Part shown: positions 1 to 7,629 of the stretch, piece after piece
Position numbering within the stretch: the first letter of the stretch is position 1
Layout of the letters: the number at the start of each line of letters is the position of its first letter
Origin: CAZJWR01 sp964549765
GTDB taxonomy: Bacteria; Zixibacteria; MSB-5A5; GN15; JAAZOE01
Direction: 5' to 3'
Length of the DNA: 17,992 bases
NCBI GenBank assembly: GCA_964549765.1
Contig: CAZJWR010000068.1
Location: 1 to 17,992 of the forward strand
Program-made: the position numbers and the translations under genes
Notes under the pieces: model-generated
Seen by the model: only the letters and a program-made list of their open reading frames with translations
What the model was told of the DNA's origin: nothing
Database searches by the model: none

Positions 1-92
1 ACGAAGCCATTTTGCTGTAAAATCATGTATCCCTTAAGGTAACTGGAATTTGCGATGAGGGGGGTAGTTAAAACTTTAAATAATCATCATCG

Positions 93-143
93 GCGCGGCC
101 AGGGGGGAACCCGCCGCAAGCAGCGGGGCACGGCTGACCGCGC
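93..143 (-). terminator. Possible transcription end hairpin downstream of the six-helix membrane gene
   Basis: A nested GC-rich inverted repeat lies just past the stop of the minus-strand membrane protein. The outer arms are GCGCGG (93-98) and CCGCGC (138-143), and the inner arms are CCCGC and GCGGG. On the minus strand the sequence that follows is AT-rich but has no contiguous U-run, so it is not a textbook intrinsic terminator. Positions 1-169 show no coding signal. Confidence 0.3.
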
Positions 144-169
144 GATAATAAGTACCATCCGATCAATCA

Positions 170-841
170 TCAGTGCCGAAGCATCATCGCCAGACCGCTC
201 AGGGAGCCGCCGCTTACCAGCACGGCGACGCCTAACGACAACATCGCCACCAACGACAATGTGTGGGGGGCCATGTGGAGCAGGCCCAGAAGGCCGAGCA
301 CCGCTGCGCCGAAGCCGATGAGTACCTGGATGTTGGCCGCCGACGATACCGCCGAATGGGCCAGATCACGCGATTCCTCGGATTCCTGCGACCGGGAAAT
401 GCCCAGGTGTTGCAGGCGCGAGGTCAGCATGCTCCCGATGAACACAGAGCCGCCGGCCACGATGGCCGCGATCGAATTGAGCTCCATGCTGGAAACACCC
501 AGAAGCGACAGAATACCCAGGGCGACCGTGACCATGCCGCCCATCAGTTCGGCGGTCATGCCGCTGCCGAATTCGGTCGACTGCAGGCGCCCGTTGCTGG
601 TCTCGGAAAGCAGGGTGGAGAAACGCGAGGCGACCGCGCCGCCTTCGAAAAACAGCGCTCCACCGATCAAAATCACCGCTATGGATAATAGCGGGTTGTT
701 CGAACTGAGGGTGGCCAGTCCGGCTATCGTGACGACGAGAGCGCCGGCGCCGGCGATTCCCTCCGTCATAGAGCCGCCGAGCAGATATTTCATCGATATT
801 TGCTCGCGGTGGGTTTCCGCATATGCGTGTTGTTCTGCCAT
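170..841 (-). CDS. Six-helix integral membrane protein with three two-helix repeats
   Basis: This 223-aa protein of unknown function has a short hydrophilic start and six hydrophobic segments (about residues 19-46, 50-72, 97-117, 121-140, 168-189 and 193-220). They fall into three similar two-helix units: a glycine-rich helix, a short polar turn containing a Ser or Pro, then a helix with a GG or SGG motif followed by a Ser-rich edge. Units 1 and 2 both begin with a Met-Thr-(Ala)-Glu-like sequence, and a charged linker rich in Ser and Glu (about 148-162) precedes unit 3. The protein has no signal peptide, catalytic motif or metal ligand cluster that I recognise. The ATG at 839-841 is preceded at 6 nt by GGAGG (plus-strand CCTCC at 848-852), which fixes the start. 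It stands alone, transcribed leftward. It could be a small channel or a structural membrane protein, but the function is not assignable from the sequence. Confidence 0.72.
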   Translation of the reverse strand: MAEQHAYAETHREQISMKYLLGGSMTEGIAGAGALVVTIAGLATLSSNNPLLSIAVILIGGALFFEGGAVASRFSTLLSETSNGRLQSTEFGSGMTAELMGGMVTVALGILSLLGVSSMELNSIAAIVAGGSVFIGSMLTSRLQHLGISRSQESEESRDLAHSAVSSAANIQVLIGFGAAVLGLLGLLHMAPHTLSLVAMLSLGVAVLVSGGSLSGLAMMLRH

Positions 842-1570
842 GATAAACCTCCGTTCCTATGGAGAATTTCCATTCTCCTATTTACTGTCTCCGTTATTCG
901 AACAGGTACTACAACTCCAAATCCGTATGATGCAGGAGGATACGCCGACCATATGCAGATCGCCGCCGATCCGACCGCCAAAGCGGACCGGGCAAAGGAA
1001 CTGTCCTTCCGGTCATCAGCGTATAGAGGGATTATTATGGATCACTGGCATGCCCCCCTCGAATTACTGATTATGCTCGCCTGGAATTTCATGATAACCT
1101 TCCATGCTTGCTGTTTGACCGGCGCATCTATCGTCTCAGGTCCGTCTCCAAATCGCCGGCCGGTTTCCGGTCCATTCACAAACGTGAAATTAATAACAAA
1201 GCCCGGTTCCCGTTTGTTCCCGAAAATCCTTAGGAAGAAACTTGCATTTGGCATCCATGTTCGCGCATAATTTCCGGTCCTGCACAGGGAAATCTCAAAT
1301 ATGTTTTCGCCTTGGGAACCGAAGACTAACTACCGGCGAGAGGGGACGTTATCTACGCAATATAGGAAACAAGCCATAAGTTTGTTGCGTGATATTGCGC
1401 AGTGTTCAGGATTTGCGCAATTAATCAAAATCCTAATCCGTAAGATATCAATGAGGTAGGGTTTGTCCTGCCAAAGTGTGGGCACCGGCCGATAAAGGCA
1501 CGGCGCTTGCATAGGCAACCCTATAAAGTACGGTAATTTTGGGTCGATACTACGGAGGACGGGCAAGATT
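842..1570. other. Gene-free stretch with local inverted repeats
   Basis: I see no convincing gene here. The open frames have atypical composition and no ribosome binding site. The right half contains several inverted repeats: ACGCAA (1355-1360) with TTGCGT (1385-1390), ATTGCGCA (1394-1401) with TGCGCAAT (1414-1421), and AGGATTT (1408-1414) with AAATCCT (1428-1434). The last two pairs share bases, so they are mutually exclusive if transcribed. A leader or ncRNA for the micro-protein gene downstream is possible. Confidence 0.4.
861..878. promoter_or_regulatory. Perfect 7-bp inverted repeat in the leader or promoter of the membrane gene
   Basis: The arms GGAGAAT (861-867) and ATTCTCC (872-878) are separated by TTCC. 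The element sits 20 nt upstream of the start codon of the minus-strand membrane gene and just upstream of its ribosome binding site. It could be an operator or a leader hairpin. I found no clear -35/-10 pair beside it. Confidence 0.35.
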
Positions 1571-1605
1571 GTCCGGCCTTCGCGATATCGAAGCTAAGGC
1601 AGGAC
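1571..1605 (+). promoter_or_regulatory. Hairpin that would mask the ribosome binding site of the 46-aa gene
   Basis: GTCC (1571-1574) pairs with GGAC (1602-1605), and GCCTT (1576-1580) pairs with AAGGC (1596-1600), with a single G/A mismatch between the two helices. The right arm contains the Shine-Dalgarno stretch AAGGCAGGA (1596-1604). A second GGAC at 1557-1560 could compete for the GTCC arm. This is the arrangement expected for translational control, but it has not been tested. Confidence 0.4.
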
Positions 1606-1608
1606 AAC

Positions 1609-1749
1609 ATGGCCCCGCGAAAGAAGGAGCGTTACAGAAAGCCGAGGAAGATCTGCTGGCATTTGTACAGCCTGCAGGCGCTCAACCCCGAGAAGTTCAT
1701 CGAGGTGATCGACAAGATTCTTCGGCGCGAATTCATGTTGATCAAATAG
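1609..1749 (+). CDS. 46-residue basic micro-protein upstream of the M23 peptidase
   Basis: This short reading frame gives a 46-aa protein of unknown function. Residues 1-14 are strongly basic (a run of Lys and Arg with one Tyr). Residues 15-44 are predicted helical and include Cys16, Trp17 and a PEKF-x-EVIDKILRR segment. The ATG at 1609 lies 5 nt after AAGGCAGGA, a good ribosome binding site. The amino-acid composition is coherent, with an amphipathic helix and no rare-residue clutter, unlike the overlapping frames. The gene ends about 50 nt before the promoter of the peptidase gene, so the two need not be co-transcribed. The basic tail suggests nucleic-acid or ribosome contact, which is inference only. 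It could be a chance frame, but the ribosome binding site and composition argue for a real gene. Confidence 0.6.
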   Translation: MAPRKKERYRKPRKICWHLYSLQALNPEKFIEVIDKILRREFMLIK

Positions 1750-1800
1750 TTGCCAAGGGAGGCGCCGTTGGATTTTAAAACGTTGCCGAACTTTTTTTTA

Positions 1801-1829
1801 TTGACAGGCCGACCATGTGGCGGTATACT
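1801..1829 (+). promoter_or_regulatory. Sigma70-like promoter of the M23 peptidase gene
   Basis: A consensus TTGACA (1801-1806) is followed after 17 nt by TATACT (1824-1829). Transcription would begin near 1836. This rules out the upstream TTG/ATG candidates of the peptidase reading frame and supports the ATG at 1879. Confidence 0.6.
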
Positions 1830-1878
1830 TGGTAAAATTTTCAAGGCGGGGGTACGCCGTATCCCCGATTCGTGGGTT

Positions 1879-2778
1879 ATGTGGAAAGACAAGATTACCG
1901 TCATGATTCTTCCGGGTGACCGGGGGAACGTAAGACAATATTCGATACCTGTCAGATTGCTCTGGGCGGTCGGAATCTGCGGCGTGTTTTTCGTCCTGAT
2001 CAATATGTTTTTGCTGGCGGATTATTTCGACACGCGAGTCGACCGAGCACGTCTTGAAAAACTGACGTGGGAAAACCAGCTCCTCTCCCGGCAATTCACC
2101 GCTCTCAACGGATCCATCGACAAACTCAAGGGAAATTACGATCAGTTGGTCTCCAAGGAGGAGGCGATACGGACTATTTTCGGCCTTCCCGAAATCGATC
2201 CCGAGGCGCGTATGCTCGGTGTCGGCGGTCCGATCGACCCGGAAGTCGAGGACATGACGCCGTCGACGCAGGCGGCCCTTGACGTCACCTCCGACGTCGA
2301 CGAGCTGATTCGGATCTCCAAATTCGAAAACGACCGCTATCAGGAAGTCTATGATCTGCTGATCGAAAAGCGCGACCGCATGGACCATACGCCGTCGATT
2401 ATGCCGACCAAAGGATATTTTTCGCGGGGATTCGGCTATAAGGACGATCCCTTCACCGGTTTCAAGCAGTTCCATTCGGGCGTGGATATCGCCAACCGGA
2501 AAGGCACGCCGGTGCACGCCACGGCCAACGGCAAAGTCTCGTCGGTACGGGTTAACGGCGGCTTGGGCAAGATGATCGCCATCGACCACGGATTTGGCTA
2601 CAAAACCCGGTACGGTCATCTGAGTAAGTACGATGTCAAAGTGGGACAGCGGGTTAAGCGGGGCGACATAATCGGGTACATGGGCAATACCGGGTATTCG
2701 ACCGGGCCGCACCTGCATTACGAGGTGCTCAAGAACGGCAAGCCGGTGAATCCGCTTAAGTACATACTTACCAAATAG
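1879..2778 (+). CDS. Membrane-anchored M23/LytM-family peptidoglycan endopeptidase
   Basis: This 299-aa cell-wall hydrolase is predicted to cut peptide cross-links in the periplasm. It has a short cytoplasmic start, one transmembrane helix (about 26-47), a periplasmic coiled coil (about 54-100) and a C-terminal M23 domain (about 175-297). The zinc ligands and catalytic residues are visible: H199 and D203 in FHSGVDIA, H246 in YGHLS, and H278 and H280 in GPHLHYEV. All expected M23 catalytic positions are present, so it should be an active enzyme rather than a degenerate EnvC-like activator. The frame is open back to 1750, but the promoter at 1801-1829 lies inside that extension and the residues there are not peptidase-like, so I place the start at 1879. 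No strong Shine-Dalgarno precedes it, and the ATG at 1903 is an alternative. A strong terminator follows at 2797, making this a single-gene unit. Confidence 0.92.
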   Translation: MWKDKITVMILPGDRGNVRQYSIPVRLLWAVGICGVFFVLINMFLLADYFDTRVDRARLEKLTWENQLLSRQFTALNGSIDKLKGNYDQLVSKEEAIRTIFGLPEIDPEARMLGVGGPIDPEVEDMTPSTQAALDVTSDVDELIRISKFENDRYQEVYDLLIEKRDRMDHTPSIMPTKGYFSRGFGYKDDPFTGFKQFHSGVDIANRKGTPVHATANGKVSSVRVNGGLGKMIAIDHGFGYKTRYGHLSKYDVKVGQRVKRGDIIGYMGNTGYSTGPHLHYEVLKNGKPVNPLKYILTK

Positions 2779-2796
2779 TTATATAAATTTTTGACA

Positions 2797-2826
2797 AATC
2801 CCCGTCCGTCGACGGGGATTTTTTTT
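2797..2826 (+). terminator. Intrinsic terminator of the M23 peptidase gene
   Basis: A perfect 10-bp stem (2797-2806 with 2811-2820) encloses a CGTC loop. It is followed by a run of eight T residues ending at 2826. Confidence 0.93.
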
Positions 2827-2846
2827 GTCTATTTTCCAAGAAATGC

Positions 2847-2876
2847 TTGACCGTAGCCATCCATTTTTCGTATATT
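2847..2876 (+). promoter_or_regulatory. Sigma70-like promoter P1 of the sigma factor gene
   Basis: TTGACC (2847-2852) and TATATT (2871-2876) are separated by 18 nt. The element lies directly after the preceding terminator and about 215 nt before the chosen start codon, which implies a long leader. Confidence 0.5.
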
Positions 2877-2919
2877 GAGACTACCAATCAGGCAGCTTTG
2901 CAGAAAAGATAATCGTACA

Positions 2920-2949
2920 TTAATATCTTCATTACTTTTGTACTATAAT
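2920..2949 (+). promoter_or_regulatory. Possible second promoter P2 of the sigma factor gene
   Basis: A perfect TATAAT (2944-2949) is preceded at 18 nt by TTAATA (2920-2925), a 4/6 match to the -35 consensus. It lies inside the leader, in the most AT-rich part of the region. Confidence 0.33.
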
Positions 2950-3090
2950 GTCTTTTTCGAAAGTCGCAAAAACTCGCGCGAATATGCAGAATTCCGGGAA
3001 CATCTCGGCCAGGGATTGGTTTTAGGCGATATACAACTAGTTTTATGGGCCATGAGATTGATGCACGGGAAACAGGAAAAGGATGCCACC

Positions 3091-3732
3091 ATGAAAAACT
3101 CAGCCACCAAAAGGAAATCGAACGCCGCCGTGGCCATGGCTGCCACCGACGACAAGGACGAACTGGAAGTACGGACTATTATCAGACGCATCAAGAGTGG
3201 AGACAAGCACGCGTTCACCGAGTTGGTCGATCTTTATCGAAATCAGGTCGCTGCGTTGGCATACAAGATGGTCGGCGATTATGATGAAGCGGCCGACATC
3301 ATGCAGAACGTTTTCGTCAAAACGTCGCAGAATCTGTGGCGGTATGACGAAAGCAAGCGTTTCTACACATGGCTGTATCGGATCACGGTCAACGCATCGA
3401 TCGACTACATGCGCAAGCATCGCCGACACCGGCACGAGCCCCTTGAAAACGTTTATGAAACGGCCGAAAATCACGCCGACAACCCGGAAAAGACCTTTAT
3501 TACCTCACAGTTGCGGGAGCATATCACCGCAGCCACGGAACGGCTGAACGGCAAGCAGAAATCGGCTTTTGTTCTCCGTGATATCGAGGGATGCCATATC
3601 GACGACGTGGCCGATATCATGGAAATGCCGGAAGCGACGGTCCGCTGGTATCTGCACCGCGCCCGGCAGAAAATACGCAAAGACCTTCTTCGCCGCTGCC
3701 CCGGTCTGTTGATCGCTTTGGGGATCAAGTAA
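3091..3732 (+). CDS. ECF-like sigma70-family RNA polymerase sigma factor
   Basis: This 213-aa alternative sigma factor directs RNA polymerase to a dedicated promoter set. A basic, Ala-rich tail (1-25) is followed by sigma region 2 (about 38-108), including the DEAADIMQNVFVK segment and the TWLYRITVNASIDYMRK segment that contacts the -10 DNA. A short linker leads to region 4 (about 145-197), with the helix-turn-helix IDDVADIMEMPEATVRWYLHRARQKIRK. Regions 1.1, 3 and other domains are missing, as in ECF sigma factors. The frame is open back to 2875, but promoter P1 covers that point, and AAAAGGA at 3077-3083 is well placed for the ATG at 3091. No anti-sigma gene is adjacent, since a terminator follows directly and the next gene is metabolic. 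Control must therefore come through the two upstream promoters or a distant partner. A short hydrophobic C-terminal tail (204-213) is unusual. Confidence 0.9.
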   Translation: MKNSATKRKSNAAVAMAATDDKDELEVRTIIRRIKSGDKHAFTELVDLYRNQVAALAYKMVGDYDEAADIMQNVFVKTSQNLWRYDESKRFYTWLYRITVNASIDYMRKHRRHRHEPLENVYETAENHADNPEKTFITSQLREHITAATERLNGKQKSAFVLRDIEGCHIDDVADIMEMPEATVRWYLHRARQKIRKDLLRRCPGLLIALGIK

Positions 3733-3780
3733 CCGGACCAGTGCGCGTCCGGCGGCGATAAAAACAGCAATAATTTGAGC

Positions 3781-3823
3781 CCGCCCGGTTTCCTTATCTC
3801 CGACGGAACCGGGCGGTTTTTTT
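3781..3823 (+). terminator. Intrinsic terminator of the sigma factor gene
   Basis: A perfect 10-bp stem, CCGCCCGGTT (3781-3790) with AACCGGGCGG (3807-3816), is followed by seven T residues (3817-3823). A smaller hairpin, CCGGAC (3733-3738) with GTCCGG (3747-3752), lies just after the stop codon. Confidence 0.93.
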
Positions 3824-3853
3824 ATGGTTAAATATAGGTTGAACATATTATAT

Positions 3854-3868
3854 AGCGGCGAAGCCGCT
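3854..3868 (+). repeat. Short palindrome in the leader of the PLP enzyme gene
   Basis: AGCGGC (3854-3859) and GCCGCT (3863-3868) flank GAA. The element is 9 nt upstream of the Shine-Dalgarno GGAGG (3878-3882). Its GAAGCCGC core also occurs in the larger palindrome at 7630-7649. Confidence 0.4.
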
Positions 3869-3885
3869 TCCCTCGACGGAGGATT

Positions 3886-5046
3886 ATGACCGAAGACAGG
3901 TTTTCCAAATTTCGTACGGCCACCCGGGCGGTGCATGCGGGTTCGGAACCCGATCCGTCTACCGGCGCGGTCGTCGTGCCAATTTACCAGACGTCCACCT
4001 ATGCCCAGTCAGCTCCCGGTATCACCAAGGGGTATGAGTATTCCCGCACTGATAATCCCACTCGAACCGCGTTTCAAAACGCCCTGGCCTCTCTGGAATC
4101 GGCCCGTTTCGGGCTGGCTTTCGCCTCCGGCATGGCCGCCATCGATGTCGTCCTCAAGACGTTTCGCCCCGGCGACCGGGTTCTGGCCGGGGACGACCTC
4201 TACGGCGGCACCTATCGGCTGTTAACCACGCTCTTTCAGCCGCTGGGCATCGAATTCGATTTTGTCGATCTTTCCGGCGATTTCGATCCCGAGCCGTGGA
4301 TCAAGCCGAAAACGAAGCTTATTTGGGTGGAAACGCCGACCAATCCGCTGCTGAAAATCATAGATATCGCCCGCCTGGCGAAAATCGCACGGGCCAAGAA
4401 TATCATCCTCGCAGTCGATAATACATTTATGTCGCCGGCGCTTCAGGAGCCGATACCGCTGGGCGCCGATATCGTTGTCCATTCGACGACCAAATACATC
4501 GGTGGCCATTCGGACACGGTCGGGGGCGCTATCGTGACCGATAACGAGGAGTTGTACCAGAGGTACAAGATGATTCAGAATTCTGCGGGAGCTATCATGG
4601 GCCCGTTCGATAGTTTTATCGCCCACCGGGGGCTGAAGACGCTGCCGTTGCGCATGGAGCGGCACAGCGAGAACGCGGAGAAAATTGCACGTTTCCTGAA
4701 AGGACACACCGGCGTAGAACGGGTCATCTATCCCTTTTTCGATGACCATCCTCATTACGAAATCGCCCGGCGGCAGCAGAAAAGCGGCGGCGGTATGGTA
4801 TCGTTTGAGATCGACGGCGGCAGGGAAGAGGCGCTCAAAATCGTCGCCAAAACGAAAATTTTCACGCTGGCCGAATCGTTGGGCGGTGTCGAGTCCTTGA
4901 TAGAGCATCCCGGCGCTATGACTCACGCCTCGATACCGGCCGAGGTGCGCGCCGAGAAGGGACTCAGCGACAGCCTGATCCGGCTGTCGGTCGGAATCGA
5001 AGACGCCGACGACCTGATCGGTGATCTGGAGAAGGTATTGTCATGA
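3886..5046 (+). CDS. Cystathionine gamma-synthase / gamma-lyase family PLP enzyme
   Basis: This 386-aa fold-type I PLP enzyme acts in trans-sulfuration. Depending on the true specificity, it either makes cystathionine from an activated homoserine plus cysteine or splits cystathionine to cysteine. The diagnostic elements are all present: YSRTDNPT (52-59, cofactor phosphate contacts), SGM (81-83), D178 in AVDNTF (pyridine nitrogen), the Schiff-base K203 in STTKYIGGHSD, SLGGVESLIEHP (331-342) and RLSVGIED (366-373). The GGVESLIE segment and E338 occur in both synthase and gamma-lyase subgroups, so the reaction cannot be fixed from the sequence. Length is normal and no key residue is missing. GGAGG lies 3 nt before the ATG. 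The stop codon overlaps the next start in an ATGA tetranucleotide, so this gene and the copper ATPase are probably co-translated, an unusual pairing of sulfur amino-acid metabolism with copper export. Confidence 0.9.
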   Translation: MTEDRFSKFRTATRAVHAGSEPDPSTGAVVVPIYQTSTYAQSAPGITKGYEYSRTDNPTRTAFQNALASLESARFGLAFASGMAAIDVVLKTFRPGDRVLAGDDLYGGTYRLLTTLFQPLGIEFDFVDLSGDFDPEPWIKPKTKLIWVETPTNPLLKIIDIARLAKIARAKNIILAVDNTFMSPALQEPIPLGADIVVHSTTKYIGGHSDTVGGAIVTDNEELYQRYKMIQNSAGAIMGPFDSFIAHRGLKTLPLRMERHSENAEKIARFLKGHTGVERVIYPFFDDHPHYEIARRQQKSGGGMVSFEIDGGREEALKIVAKTKIFTLAESLGGVESLIEHPGAMTHASIPAEVRAEKGLSDSLIRLSVGIEDADDLIGDLEKVLS

Positions 5047-7490
5047 TCGAACAAAAGGCGCGGACAATCGATATTCCCGTGGTCGGGCTCAACAATCCTC
5101 CGTCGGCCAAGGATGTCTCCGAGCGGCTCCGTTCGCTGGACGGCTTGACCGATATTGAAGTCGACGCCGCGTCGGATCGGATCAGGTTTCGGCTGAAAGA
5201 TCCCGGCAGCAGCAACGGCACCGTGAAGAAGGCTCTGGACGCCATCGGGAAGGCCGGTTTGAAAGTATCCACGTCCCGTGAGGAAGTCGACATTTTCAAT
5301 ATGCGTTGCGCCGCCTGTGTCCTGACGCTGGAAAACGGCCTGAAAAAACTCCCCGGCGTCGCCGACGCCCGCATCAATTTTGCCACTCAAACCGGCCAAG
5401 TGGAACTGGTTCCGGGCCTTTATGATCGTCAAAATCTCATCAAAGATATTCACGAAATCGGATATGAGGCCGGCTTTCATGCCGACGACACCGAGTCGAA
5501 ACAAAAAGCGGTGCGGCTGAAACGGGACGTTGTTCTCGCCGCCGCATGCACTATCGCCGTGTTTATCCTGCACGCCGGGCAGCATCTGTTCCATCTGTTT
5601 ACCATCCCGGCAGCGGTATCGGCGACGATCCAATTTCTGCTGATTCTGCCGGTGGTGTATGCCGGGCGGATGTTTTTCGCCGACGCCTGGCTGCAACTGA
5701 AGCATTTTCGCACGAATATGAACAGCCTGATCGCACTGGGTTCGGGCAGCGCGTTCGTCTATTCCACAGTAGCGACAATTTTGATATTTGCCGGCAAGGG
5801 CGGAGTTCATTCAGCGGTTTATTTCGACACCACGGCGATGATTATCACGTTCATTCTGTTTGGGCGATTTCTCGAGGAAAAAGCCACCCAGGAAGCGCGC
5901 GACGCCGCCATCGGTATGAGATCGCTGATCCCACAGAAGGTCCTTCGAGCCGGGAAAAACGGCGAGGAAGAAATCGATATCGCCGAACTGCAGATATCCG
6001 ATACGGTTGTGGTTCGTCCCGGAGCATCGATCCCCGCCGATGGGGTCGTCGTCGAGGGCGAGACGACCATTGACGAATCGCTGATCACCGGCGAATCTAT
6101 GCCCGTGGCCAAAAAGCTCGGTGATCCGGTGACGGGCGGAACGGTCAACACCGGCAACGGCATAAAGATGAAGGTCCTGCGGATGGGCGCCGGATCAGTG
6201 CTGGGTCGTATGATCCGTATGGTGCGCGGGGCGCAGGGCGAAAAGGCGCCGATTCAACGCCTGGCCGATCGCGTCGCGGGAATATTCGTTCCCTTTGTCA
6301 TCGGAGCCGCGCTGATCACGCTGATCGTATGGGCAATATTCGATCCCGGGTCGCGAATGATCCTCATAGCGCCGGTGGCGGTGCTGCTCGTGGCCTGCCC
6401 GTGCGCCATGGGCTTGGCGACACCGACGGCGATTCTGGTCGGGACGGGACGGGCGGCCCGGATGGGGATATTATTCCGCAGCGGCGGCATTCTGGAAAAA
6501 CTCACCAAAGTCACGACGGTTGTTTTCGACAAGACCGGCACGCTGACCGAAGGCAAACCGCTGGTTCATCGGCTGATTCCAGCCGACGGAACCCGGCCCG
6601 AAACGCTGCTTCAGATCACCGCCTCCGCTGAGCAGTTTTCCGAACATCCCTTCGCGGCAGCGGTCAGGGCCCGCGCCCGGAAAGACGGCATCAAATTTCT
6701 CAAGCCCGATAGCCATGAGAATAAACCCGGCCAGGGGTTGACGGCGGTCATCGACGGGCGGAAGGTTATCATCGGAAGCGGCGCGTTCGTTTCCGAGAAC
6801 GGACTTCCGGCCGAGTACCGGGAAACCATCAAGCAGGTGGGCAAGGAAGAGGGCACGGCGGTCGTCTATGTCGCCGTCGACGACAATTACCTGGGCGCGA
6901 TATCGTTCACCGATACGCTCAAGACGGGCGCAGCCGAGATGATCAGGCAATTGCATGAGCGGGGCGTCGAAACGATTATGCTGACCGGCGACAATCCCTA
7001 TTCGGCGGCTTCGGTGGCGGCCAAACTGGGAATAACCCGCGTCGAGGCTAATGCGTTACCTGAGACAAAACTTACCACGATTCGTTCCCTGCGGCAAACC
7101 GGGCGGGTGACGGCCATGGTCGGCGACGGCGTCAACGATGCCGCGGCGCTGACCGCGGCCGATATAGGGATTTCGCTCGGCACCGGAACGGACATCGCCG
7201 TCAAAGCCTCCGATATTACCGTCACGGGCACGACGCTGGACACGGTTTTATCCGCGTTCGATATTTCCAAATCGACGTTGCGTATCATCAAGCAGAACCT
7301 TTTCTGGGCATTCTTCTATAATGTCATCATGATTCCGGTTGCGGCGGGCGTGTTTTATCCCATATTCGGTCTGATATTTTCTCCGGTGCTGGCGGCGGCG
7401 GCGATGGCCATGTCGTCGGTGTTTGTCGTCAGCAATTCCTTGAGGCTAAAGAAGCTCCAGCCGACGCATGTTGTCAGTTTGAAAGAGTAG
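5043..7490 (+). CDS. copA: Cu(I)-translocating P1B-type ATPase (CopA-like)
   Basis: This 815-aa ATP-driven copper exporter lies in the inner membrane. It has two ferredoxin-like domains at the N-terminus. The first (about 8-75) has GLNNPPS in place of the metal loop and so no CxxC. The second (about 82-148) carries C89-A-A-C92. After these come the P-type ATPase core with TGES (349-352, actuator), CPC (C452-P-C454, transport site), DKTGT with the phosphorylated D496, H535 of the HP motif (SEHPF) and GDGVND (694-699). The YN pair in the seventh helix (759-760) and MSS in the eighth (790-792) complete the Cu(I) signature. The start overlaps the stop of the PLP enzyme gene (ATGA). No metal-responsive regulator is adjacent. 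There is no intrinsic terminator after it on this strand, only palindromic repeats. Confidence 0.93.
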   Translation: MIEQKARTIDIPVVGLNNPPSAKDVSERLRSLDGLTDIEVDAASDRIRFRLKDPGSSNGTVKKALDAIGKAGLKVSTSREEVDIFNMRCAACVLTLENGLKKLPGVADARINFATQTGQVELVPGLYDRQNLIKDIHEIGYEAGFHADDTESKQKAVRLKRDVVLAAACTIAVFILHAGQHLFHLFTIPAAVSATIQFLLILPVVYAGRMFFADAWLQLKHFRTNMNSLIALGSGSAFVYSTVATILIFAGKGGVHSAVYFDTTAMIITFILFGRFLEEKATQEARDAAIGMRSLIPQKVLRAGKNGEEEIDIAELQISDTVVVRPGASIPADGVVVEGETTIDESLITGESMPVAKKLGDPVTGGTVNTGNGIKMKVLRMGAGSVLGRMIRMVRGAQGEKAPIQRLADRVAGIFVPFVIGAALITLIVWAIFDPGSRMILIAPVAVLLVACPCAMGLATPTAILVGTGRAARMGILFRSGGILEKLTKVTTVVFDKTGTLTEGKPLVHRLIPADGTRPETLLQITASAEQFSEHPFAAAVRARARKDGIKFLKPDSHENKPGQGLTAVIDGRKVIIGSGAFVSENGLPAEYRETIKQVGKEEGTAVVYVAVDDNYLGAISFTDTLKTGAAEMIRQLHERGVETIMLTGDNPYSAASVAAKLGITRVEANALPETKLTTIRSLRQTGRVTAMVGDGVNDAAALTAADIGISLGTGTDIAVKASDITVTGTTLDTVLSAFDISKSTLRIIKQNLFWAFFYNVIMIPVAAGVFYPIFGLIFSPVLAAAAMAMSSVFVVSNSLRLKKLQPTHVVSLKE

Positions 7491-7547
7491 CGGCGTCCGC
7501 GTCCATCCAGCATCTATTCCGATACTTCGAGCGGCCATGGGGCGGCC

Positions 7548-7563
7548 TGCAGCTTTAGCTGCA
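7548..7563. repeat. Intergenic palindrome 1 (7-bp arms)
   Basis: TGCAGCT (7548-7554) and AGCTGCA (7557-7563) are separated by TT. The flanks GGCC and CGG resemble those of the palindrome at 7630. Confidence 0.55.
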
Positions 7564-7629
7564 CGGATAGGCGATTGACTTTCCTGTCAGCGAACATCTA
7601 CAACCGCGTGCAGCGGGACATGCCATCAT

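Noticed and set aside
800..1270. Plus-strand open frame of 156 codons in the gene-free stretch
   Set aside because: It overlaps the start of the minus-strand membrane gene, lacks a ribosome binding site and has incoherent composition.
1750..1878. Upstream extension of the M23 peptidase frame
   Set aside because: A sigma70-like promoter (1801-1829) lies within it and the encoded residues do not resemble the N-terminus of the family, so translation from the TTG at 1750 is unlikely.
2875..3090. Upstream extension of the sigma factor frame
   Set aside because: The first codons overlap the -10 element of P1, and the best ribosome binding site belongs to the ATG at 3091.
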